From NCBI GenBank assembly GCA_964638245.1, contig CAZWZG010000091.1, positions 1 to 12,104 of the forward strand: DNA of 12,104 nt, written 5' to 3'. Source of the DNA: CAZWZG01 sp964638245 (GTDB lineage: Bacteria > Pseudomonadota > Alphaproteobacteria > Rhodobacterales > Rhodobacteraceae). Positions within the stretch are counted from its first letter, which is position 1. Every line of letters begins with the position of its first letter. Both the position numbers and the translations under genes were made by a program. Below, piece after piece: positions 1-5,373 of this stretch. The notes below the pieces were generated by a model that saw only the letters and a program-made list of their open reading frames with translations, did no database searches and was not told where the DNA came from.

Positions 1-76
1 TGGCTGGGAAGGCAGGACTCGAACCTGCAACCTACGGTACCAAAAACCGGTGCTCTACCAATTGAGCTACTTCCCA
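1..76 (-). tRNA. tRNA-Gln (anticodon UUG)
   Basis: Read on the minus strand, the sequence folds as a complete 76-nt tRNA including an encoded CCA end. The acceptor stem TGGGAAG pairs with CTTCCCA, and the D stem is GCTC/GAGC. The anticodon arm is CCGGT-TTTTGGT-ACCGT, with one mismatch at its outer pair. The T arm is GCAGG-TTCGAAC-CTGC. Anticodon TTG (window 41-43) reads CAA. The U1 start, the G discriminator and the ACCGGTTTTTG anticodon arm closely resemble the known bacterial glutamine tRNA. It is co-directional with the capsule genes upstream, 65 nt away. The gene ends exactly at the window edge but appears whole. Confidence 0.95.
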
Positions 77-107
77 AGACCGAGCGCGTAAGTAACGGCG
101 AAGTTCG

Positions 108-129
108 GCCAAGACAAGGGGGTCTTGGC
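108..129 (-). terminator. hairpin between kpsE-like gene and tRNA-Gln
   Basis: A perfect 8-bp inverted repeat, GCCAAGAC / GTCTTGGC, with a 6-nt loop lies 12 nt beyond the stop of the kpsE-like gene and 31 nt before the tRNA. The position fits a transcription terminator of the capsule unit, but no U-run follows on the minus strand. It may instead be an attenuator, a Rho-dependent end or an RNA processing structure before the tRNA. The structure is seen directly; the role is inferred. Confidence 0.4.
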
Positions 130-141
130 GCGAAATTGGCG

Positions 142-1797
142 TTAGCTTGAGACTTGCTCGCGCAGGATCGATGCCGTCAGCGATGCCATCAGGTAAATCC
201 CCGCAAATACAAGGAATGCCAGCATCGTGTTTTCGAACACGCGCGGATAGGCAGGCTCGTCCGGGGGGGTCGGTTGAACACCCACGGACAGATACCGCGC
301 CTGACGGCTTGCTTCGATTCGCGCGCTTTCCAGAAGCTGCAGGCTTTCCTGCATCATCAGGGTGCGCGTTTCGAGCTCGACTTCGGCGATGCGCAGCTGA
401 CTGGTGGTTTGCGCCAGTGATCCTTGGCCCGATTGCGTTGACGTCAATTGGGCGCGAAGGCTGGCAATCAGCGTTTCCAGACGCTCGATGTCACCTTCAA
501 CACCCGATACCCTCGCCGCATTCGGGCGCGAGTTGTCCAAAAGCTGGGACAGTTGAAGTTGCTTTTCGGCTAGCTGGACTTCGAATGTCGTGATCTGATT
601 CATCACCAGGCCGGTTTCAGACGCGGGGTCCAAAACGCCCAACTGCTCCTGAAGCTCCAAAACACGCGCTTGTGCGGCAAACATCTTTGTTTCGGCGTCC
701 CGGAAGCTTTCTTCGGACCCGGCCATCTGATCAGCGCGCTTGCGTTCGGTAAGCTCGTCGACGTTTTCCTCAGCATAGGAGATCAGCGCTTCGGAGAATG
801 CTGCCGACACCTGCGGGTCGGCGGCAACGACTTCCAGCCGCAAGATGCCCTCGGTGGGGTCGTAGCCAACTGATACGTTACGCTTGTAAAGCCTGAAAGC
901 CGCTTCATCCGTGGCATCTGGGTCCAGACGTTGAAGCCGGTCGATGTTGTCACCGCTGAAATGGGCCTTGAACCCAAGCTCTTCGTCCAGTCGCTTCATC
1001 GCAGCCAGCGACAGCAAATAGTCCTGGGCTGCAATTGAATCCAACGTTGTTGCGAAAGCTGTGCCACCCAGCAGGCCACCGCCGCCTACACTTTGAGTAT
1101 CGGCAGATTGAATGACGAAGCTCGACTTCGTGGCATACATCGGCGTCGCGACGACAGAGTAATAGTAGAACGCGACAAGCGTCGGAAGAAGTACGAACGC
1201 GGCAAGGCGCAAGCCCAGAAACGCCAACCGCTTGCGTCGACGTGCAGCGATGTCTTTCTGGATCTGCTGGACTTCGTATGTGCGCTGGGTTGCGGGATCA
1301 GCCGCCGGGCCGGGCAGGTTCTTGGTCGGTTGTGGGTCGACCGTTTGCGGCAGCTTGGGCGCAGTTGCGCCGGATGCTGGTTTCTTTGGCTCACTCTGAT
1401 CTTCGTCCGGAACAACCAGTTCAAGAACGCTGGAACGCGAGAACGGATCAATCCCCTGTTCGCGAAGAAGGCGGACCGCATCATAATCTGACGTTGGTGC
1501 AAGCCCGTGCTTTTGCGCCAAGCGTCGCGCCATGCGAAGCTGTCGGCCCGTCAGCCCCTCTTGCTTGATGGCGGCCATGCTTTCAGCGGCTTTCGCGCTA
1601 TCTGCTGGCGACGGCTTGGCGCCCTCGGCCTTGGCCGAACCGGGAAAGGCCGCTTCGCCAAATCCGTCTTCGTGCCCCTCGAAAATGCCCTCCGGTGGCG
1701 TGTCCTTTGCGGGCGACTTCGTCGTCTGCTTGGGCGCCGACGTCGAACCCGGCGTGCGCCGAATGCGAAACTTCTTGGCTTTAGGAGTCGTATTCAT
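142..1797 (-). CDS. Capsule polysaccharide export inner-membrane protein (KpsE/CtrB/Wzz-like)
   Basis: 551 aa. The family links an ABC capsule exporter in the inner membrane to the periplasmic/outer-membrane conduit. Visible layout: a Pro/Lys/Ala-rich cytoplasmic N-terminus (residues 1-190), a membrane helix (about 191-213), a periplasmic Wzz-like region starting at PMYATKSSFVIQ (219-230), long coiled coil (about 360-500), a Pro-rich motif PTPPDEPAYPRV (509-520) and a C-terminal membrane helix (about 522-546). This two-helix, coiled-coil topology with a Pro-rich segment before the last helix is typical of polysaccharide co-polymerases. The N-terminal extension is long compared with the E. coli KpsE type and contains a helical block at 81-128 (GRQLRMARRLAQKHGL and following). 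The start overlaps kpsT by 17 nt, and no strong Shine-Dalgarno is seen, so coupling is likely. The specific polysaccharide cannot be told. Confidence 0.85.
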   Translation of the reverse strand: MNTTPKAKKFRIRRTPGSTSAPKQTTKSPAKDTPPEGIFEGHEDGFGEAAFPGSAKAEGAKPSPADSAKAAESMAAIKQEGLTGRQLRMARRLAQKHGLAPTSDYDAVRLLREQGIDPFSRSSVLELVVPDEDQSEPKKPASGATAPKLPQTVDPQPTKNLPGPAADPATQRTYEVQQIQKDIAARRRKRLAFLGLRLAAFVLLPTLVAFYYYSVVATPMYATKSSFVIQSADTQSVGGGGLLGGTAFATTLDSIAAQDYLLSLAAMKRLDEELGFKAHFSGDNIDRLQRLDPDATDEAAFRLYKRNVSVGYDPTEGILRLEVVAADPQVSAAFSEALISYAEENVDELTERKRADQMAGSEESFRDAETKMFAAQARVLELQEQLGVLDPASETGLVMNQITTFEVQLAEKQLQLSQLLDNSRPNAARVSGVEGDIERLETLIASLRAQLTSTQSGQGSLAQTTSQLRIAEVELETRTLMMQESLQLLESARIEASRQARYLSVGVQPTPPDEPAYPRVFENTMLAFLVFAGIYLMASLTASILREQVSS

Positions 1798-2434
1798 ACA
1801 AGTGTTTCGCTTCTTCTAGCGTGTCGAACATGTGGAATTGGCCGTCGCGCAGGACCGCGGCCGATCGACAGAATTTTTCAAGGGTCTCGGCCTGATGCGA
1901 CACGACGATGACCGTCGCGTTTTCAAGCCGTTCGCGCAGGATCGTCCCTGCTTTCTTGTTGAACTCGACATCCGTGGTCGAAGGCATGCCTTCGTCGATC
2001 AGGTAGATATCGAAATCAAGCGCAAGGAGCAGCGCGAAGGTGAAACGGGCGCGCATGCCCGAGGAATAGGTGCCCACAGGCATGTCAAAGTATTCGCCAA
2101 GCCCGCAAAGCCAGCGGCAGAACGCTTCGAGATAGTCGGGGTCCAGCCCGTAAAGTCGCGCAATGAAGCGTGCGTTTTCCATGGCGGACAGTTTCGAGAT
2201 GACGCCGCCCATGAAGCCAAGTGGAAAAGACACGCGGCAATTGCGGTGAATTTCGCCTTCATCGGGCTTTTCCAGCCCTGCCATCATGTTCACGAGTGTG
2301 GTCTTGCCGGTCCCGTTTGGAGCCAGGACGCCGAGCGAATTGCCGAGTTCCACGCGAAACGACGCCTGGTCAAGAATGACCTTGCGCTGCGAGCCCGTCC
2401 AAAAGGACTTGCTGACGTTTGCGAACTCGAGCAT
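1781..2434 (-). CDS. kpsT: Capsule polysaccharide ABC transporter ATP-binding protein (KpsT-like)
   Basis: 217 aa, the usual size of the KpsT/BexA/CtrD ATPase that powers export of capsular polysaccharide across the inner membrane with a KpsM permease. Motifs: Walker A APNGTGKTT (38-46), ABC signature region YSSGMRAR (123-130), Walker B FDIYLIDE (141-148) with the catalytic Glu148, and the switch His180 in VVSHQ. Two deviations stand out. The first Walker A glycine is Ala38, and the place where the Q-loop glutamine is expected (after PLGFMGG) holds Val78-Ile79. The start is supported by AAGGG six nt upstream of ATG. It is followed by the kpsE-like gene with a 17-nt overlap. No permease gene is adjacent. 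Family assignment is confident; the substrate is unknown. Confidence 0.88.
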   Translation of the reverse strand: MLEFANVSKSFWTGSQRKVILDQASFRVELGNSLGVLAPNGTGKTTLVNMMAGLEKPDEGEIHRNCRVSFPLGFMGGVISKLSAMENARFIARLYGLDPDYLEAFCRWLCGLGEYFDMPVGTYSSGMRARFTFALLLALDFDIYLIDEGMPSTTDVEFNKKAGTILRERLENATVIVVSHQAETLEKFCRSAAVLRDGQFHMFDTLEEAKHLYEYDS

Positions 2435-2455
2435 CTGCTGCCCTTCTATGCCCCA

Positions 2456-2472
2456 ACGAATCGCTCATTCGT
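2456..2472. repeat. Inverted repeat upstream of kpsT
   Basis: Exact 6-bp arms ACGAAT and ATTCGT are separated by five bases (CGCTC), 22-38 nt upstream of the kpsT start codon. It could be a transcription-factor site, or a small hairpin in the 5' leader just before the AAGGG ribosome site. No convincing sigma-70 promoter was found in the 2473-2562 stretch, so its position relative to a transcription start is unknown. The repeat is seen; the function is inferred. Confidence 0.35.
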
Positions 2473-2562
2473 ACCCAAGCTTCATTAACTTTGAGCTAGG
2501 TTTGTGCCGAAGTTATGCCGGATTCATCCTCTGTCATGCAATGGAGTTGTTAACACATTGCC

Positions 2563-2587
2563 AAAACGGACGGCGGTGAGCCGCCGT
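2563..2587 (-). terminator. Rho-independent terminator after nhaA
   Basis: On the minus strand, a 7-bp GC-rich stem ACGGCGG / CCGCCGT closes a CTCA tetraloop and is followed by CCG and four T residues. It lies 27 nt past the nhaA stop codon and is oriented to end nhaA transcription before the capsule genes. A second small hairpin, CCCCA-GTT-TGGGG (2602-2614), abuts the stop codon itself. The short T-run makes it a moderate rather than a strong terminator. Confidence 0.6.
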
Positions 2588-2614
2588 TCTGTGGCAGTTA
2601 TCCCCAGTTTGGGG

Positions 2615-3913
2615 CTAGAGGACCTGCCGTTGGACCTTGGTGATGCGACCCGATGCGATGGCTATGGCAGCGGCAAAGAAGCTGAATAGGGCCCCCATTT
2701 TGGCGGCGTCCTGCACCGGTCCGGGATCGAACGCCACAGCTGCGATGAAGAGCGAAACGGTAAAGCCGATCGCTGCGACGAACCCAATCACCACGAGGTC
2801 AATGATGCGCATACCCTGTGGTAGGCCGAGCCCAAGCGGTTTTGCCGCGATCCACCCAAAAAGCAGGATACCGACGGGCTTGCCGATCAGGAGGCCCGCA
2901 AGAACAAGCCATGTGGGCGAGCCGATGGACGAGAACGTGACGCCGGCATTGAGCAATCCAAAGAGGAACAGGATGACTTCGACCGGATACCGCAAAAGGT
3001 GCTCGGAGTGGTTCAAGAGGTCGTGCAAGTGCTCTTCTGCAGCCGAGAAAATCCCGAACGCGCGGTCGGCATGGGGAATAGCGGGAACGATGGGAAGCAA
3101 GCCAAGAGCCGGGTGAAGACCCGCTTCCTGAAAGCCGTACCAGCTCAATGCGCCACCAATGAGGTAGGGCCAGAAGCTGAGTTTTTGGCGCATCCAGGTG
3201 GACCGGGGGCGTAGCTGATTGCCACGATCCAAACGGCGTGGCAGCCAGTTGAAGAAGAAAAACGCGCCAACAGCGGCGGCCAATGACAGCAAGAGCCACT
3301 CTGGCGCAAGCTCGCCCGATGGATAGAAGACGGCCAAGATGATCAGGCCGGCTGCGTCATCTGCGATCGCCAGAAGCAGCAGGAACCGGACGGCGGGGTG
3401 GCCTGCGCCGAAAACGATCCGCCCGACCAGATAGGAAAACGCGATGTCGGTTGCGGTTGGAATGGCCCAGCCGTTGGCAACGGCACTGTAGGTCTCGGAC
3501 CCAAGAAGTGCCGCGATCCCAAGGTACAAAGCGATTGGACCGAACATCCCGCCTGCGGTTGCAAACAGCGGAGTTGCCGCCTTTTTCCCGCGCAGACTGC
3601 CGTTTTTGAGGATCACGGCCTCCCACACTTCCTTGGCCGCGACGGCAAAGAAGAAGGCCATGAGGACGTCATTGACGAGGTAGTGGAAGCTCAGAACGCG
3701 TGCGCCCTCGACCCCTTCCTTCATGCCGTAGGCGTAGCCATAGCTTTTCGCCCAATAGCCGGCTTCGGCCCCGACCCAGTTGTTCACCCAGAGCGGGTAT
3801 TCGACCATGTATTTGTAGCTTGAGGCGTCGATATTGGCCCAGACCAATGCGATGAACGCACCTGAAATCAACAGAATCGAGTTGTCTGTTACAAAGCTCC
3901 ACACGCGATACAT
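2615..3913 (-). CDS. nhaA: Na+/H+ antiporter NhaA
   Basis: 432 aa. NhaA exchanges internal Na+ (or Li+) for external protons in the inner membrane, giving sodium and pH homeostasis. The signatures are intact: ATDIAFS with Asp156 (E. coli Asp133 position), LAIADDAAG with the ion-binding pair Asp185-Asp186 (E. coli Asp163/164), LNAGV (321-325) in the unwound helix region, and GKPVG with Lys345 (E. coli Lys300 position). Many hydrophobic helices span the protein. It is longer than the 388-aa E. coli protein, mainly because of an extra segment near residues 45-72 and a longer central loop. The ATG is preceded by GGGGGA. It lies 61 nt downstream of the permease gene and is probably in the same transcript. 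Assignment to NhaA is secure. Confidence 0.93.
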   Translation of the reverse strand: MYRVWSFVTDNSILLISGAFIALVWANIDASSYKYMVEYPLWVNNWVGAEAGYWAKSYGYAYGMKEGVEGARVLSFHYLVNDVLMAFFFAVAAKEVWEAVILKNGSLRGKKAATPLFATAGGMFGPIALYLGIAALLGSETYSAVANGWAIPTATDIAFSYLVGRIVFGAGHPAVRFLLLLAIADDAAGLIILAVFYPSGELAPEWLLLSLAAAVGAFFFFNWLPRRLDRGNQLRPRSTWMRQKLSFWPYLIGGALSWYGFQEAGLHPALGLLPIVPAIPHADRAFGIFSAAEEHLHDLLNHSEHLLRYPVEVILFLFGLLNAGVTFSSIGSPTWLVLAGLLIGKPVGILLFGWIAAKPLGLGLPQGMRIIDLVVIGFVAAIGFTVSLFIAAVAFDPGPVQDAAKMGALFSFFAAAIAIASGRITKVQRQVL

Positions 3914-3927
3914 GGCTGATCCCCCGG

Positions 3928-3953
3928 CGTCTTTTCGGCGAGCCTAGAAGACG
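3928..3953 (-). repeat. Inverted repeat in the leader before nhaA
   Basis: Arms CGTCTT and AAGACG (6 bp, exact) enclose a 14-nt loop in the 61-nt gap between the permease and nhaA, 15 nt upstream of the nhaA ATG and just before its GGGGGA ribosome site. It could be a weak intercistronic hairpin that tunes nhaA translation or mRNA stability. No T-run follows, so it is not a clear terminator. Confidence 0.3.
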
Positions 3954-3974
3954 AGACGCATCACCACAACTCAA

Positions 3975-5006
3975 TTACGCGAGGGTGTTCCATAGAAGCC
4001 CGGCTGTGATCGAACCAACAAGCGCGTATCCAAGATAGGCTGCAAAGACCCGCGGCTTGACCAGCGACCAGACGGCGACGGCAGCGGGGATGGAACTGAT
4101 CCCGCCCGCAATGGCAAAACTCATCGCCGCACCAGGTGCCATACCTTGTCCGATCAAGCCATCTAGAAGTGGTACCGCCGCAAACCCGTTGAGATAGGCG
4201 GGCATCCCAACCAGTGCTGCAATCGCAACGGGCGCGACGCCAGGTCCGCCAACGACCGAGGAAATGAGCTCGGCCGGGACATAGCGGATCATGAGGCTTT
4301 CAAGGACGTAGGCCAGCAACAGCCACTTCCCCAGGAAGAAGACGTTTTCAATCCATGTCTGGCGGAAAACCTCGCGGCGCGGTGCTTCGCCCCAGAACCG
4401 CCAGACGGGCTTTTCCGATGGCGGCAATTTTGGACCGCAGCCGCATCCTGAGGCTGGAGTGGCCTTTAGTGGATCGCGGAAGACGGGCGAGCGGGCGAAA
4501 GCCAGCGTCGCCAGGCCGCCCAACACCCCGATCGCGACGGCAAAAACTGTTTTGGCCAGCGCGAAGTCAAAGCCAAGCGTGCCCGCGGTGATCGTGAACA
4601 TGGCTGGGTCCATGAGCGGCGACGCCAGCCAGAAGGCCATGACAGCGGCCAAAGGTGCGCCGACCGCGAGCAGAGCGGCGATAAACGGGATGACTTCACA
4701 GGAGCAAAAGGGGGACAATCCCCCAAGAAGCGCGGCGAAAACGATCATGCGCAGGGGCGGGCCTTCAAATGCCTTGGCCAGAAGCTTTTCCGATCCACTG
4801 GCCTTGAGATAAGCGACTGCGGTGATGGCAATGACAATGAAGATGCCCGTGTGCCCGAGGCTTTTGCTCGTACTTTGTAGGGTCGGCACGATTTGGGCGG
4901 GATCAAAGACCGCCAAAAGGACGAAGATAAGTGCCGTGACAGTCAGTGCTGGGTCGAGGCGGCGCAGCACGCTGCGCGGTGAGAGGGTGCTGCTGAGATC
5001 AGCCAT
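3975..5006 (-). CDS. ArsP/DUF318-family permease
   Basis: 343 aa from the chosen start. The family (PF03773) contains ArsP, an efflux permease for trivalent organoarsenicals, and many uncharacterised relatives. Visible: about eight hydrophobic segments, the family hallmark PFCSCEVIP with Cys101 and Cys103, the following SPLMDP, and a second Cys-x-Cys (Cys188, Cys190) in the polar central loop SGCGCG. A second half (from about residue 216) repeats the hydrophobic pattern. The open frame extends 29 codons further upstream into arsR, but ATG at 5006 is preferred: it has AGAGGGA seven nt upstream and overlaps the arsR stop by 8 nt. Its position directly after an ArsR regulator supports a metalloid or metal efflux role. 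The substrate is not proven. Confidence 0.85.
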   Translation of the reverse strand: MADLSSTLSPRSVLRRLDPALTVTALIFVLLAVFDPAQIVPTLQSTSKSLGHTGIFIVIAITAVAYLKASGSEKLLAKAFEGPPLRMIVFAALLGGLSPFCSCEVIPFIAALLAVGAPLAAVMAFWLASPLMDPAMFTITAGTLGFDFALAKTVFAVAIGVLGGLATLAFARSPVFRDPLKATPASGCGCGPKLPPSEKPVWRFWGEAPRREVFRQTWIENVFFLGKWLLLAYVLESLMIRYVPAELISSVVGGPGVAPVAIAALVGMPAYLNGFAAVPLLDGLIGQGMAPGAAMSFAIAGGISSIPAAVAVWSLVKPRVFAAYLGYALVGSITAGLLWNTLA

Positions 5007-5337
5007 GATGATGTCCCTCTTCGCCGGCATCGGCGCAGCATTCGTGTAAAAGGTAGTCCGATAGGGATTTGACCCGGTCATAGGCCGCGCCAACGCAAAT
5101 GATCTGACGACCCTTCTTGGCCTGCGCGACCAGACCCGCCTGCAACAGGATTTTCATATGATGGGTCAAGGTCGAGCCGCTGACGCCTGTGCGCTCTCCA
5201 AGTTCTCCGATGGACAGGCCTTCGGGACCCGCTCGCACAAGGGTGCGCAATACGCTGAGGCGCTGCTCAGAGCCCAAGGCGGCAAAAGCCGACGCGGTTT
5301 CGACAAGTTCGGAGTCGGAGATGGGTTCTAGCTTCAT
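4999..5337 (-). CDS. ArsR/SmtB-family transcriptional repressor
   Basis: 112 aa winged-helix regulator of normal family length. The helix-turn-helix lies about residues 42-66 (LSIGELGERTGVSGSTLTHH), with the characteristic SxLTHHMKILLQAGLV recognition helix and the following wing. No classic CxC is present in the DNA-recognition helix. Instead there is a vicinal pair Cys100-Cys101 (HECCAD) near the C-terminus, Cys81, and a GHHHG tail (108-112). C-terminal vicinal cysteines bind As(III) in some ArsR proteins, such as that of Acidithiobacillus ferrooxidans. It is the first gene of a likely arsR-permease-nhaA unit, overlapping the permease by 8 nt. No Shine-Dalgarno precedes the ATG, and the predicted promoter lies so close that the mRNA may be nearly leaderless. 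Confidence 0.92.
   Translation of the reverse strand: MKLEPISDSELVETASAFAALGSEQRLSVLRTLVRAGPEGLSIGELGERTGVSGSTLTHHMKILLQAGLVAQAKKGRQIICVGAAYDRVKSLSDYLLHECCADAGEEGHHHG
5014..5020 (-). promoter_or_regulatory. Ribosome binding site fixing the permease start
   Basis: AGAGGGA on the minus strand lies seven nt before the ATG at 5006, inside the arsR coding end. It favours the short permease (343 aa) over the longer frame beginning inside arsR. Confidence 0.65.
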
Positions 5338-5340
5338 ACA

Positions 5341-5362
5341 TCGACATTTCTAGAAATATCGA
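5341..5362. promoter_or_regulatory. Predicted ArsR operator palindrome
   Basis: The 22-bp sequence has the form TCGA-N-ATTTCTAGAAAT-N-TCGA. It is an imperfect palindrome whose only asymmetry is the N pair (C versus A), centred at 5351/5352. It fills almost all of the 26-nt space between the divergent arsR and uracil-DNA-glycosylase-like genes and covers the spacer and -10 region of the arsR promoter. Size, symmetry and location fit an ArsR-family dimer site used for autorepression. Binding is inferred. Confidence 0.75.
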
Positions 5363-5373
5363 AATGATGTCAA
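5346..5373 (-). promoter_or_regulatory. arsR promoter
   Basis: A perfect -35 hexamer TTGACA lies at 5368-5373 on the minus strand. About 15-16 nt downstream is TAGAAAT (5346-5352), a partial -10 match lying within the operator palindrome. Such overlap is the classic repression layout. A start of transcription about 6-7 nt past the -10 would fall at about 5339-5341, only a few bases before the arsR ATG at 5337. Confidence 0.55.

Noticed and set aside
34..50. Reading the tRNA as tRNA-Trp or tRNA-Pro because of TTTTTGGTA
   Set aside because: Counting from the 7-bp acceptor and 4-bp D stem puts T33 before TTG. The first-position U and G discriminator fit glutamine.
1832..2488. Plus-strand frame of 218 codons opposite kpsT
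   Set aside because: Antisense to a clear ABC ATPase, no known motifs, and it ends in the kpsT upstream region.
2485..2499. CtrA-like site TTAA-N7-CTAG upstream of kpsT
   Set aside because: Only one half-site matches TTAA, so it is too weak to call in an AT-richer intergenic region.
5007..5093. 29-codon upstream extension of the permease
   Set aside because: It lies inside arsR, and a good ribosome site precedes the internal ATG at 5006.
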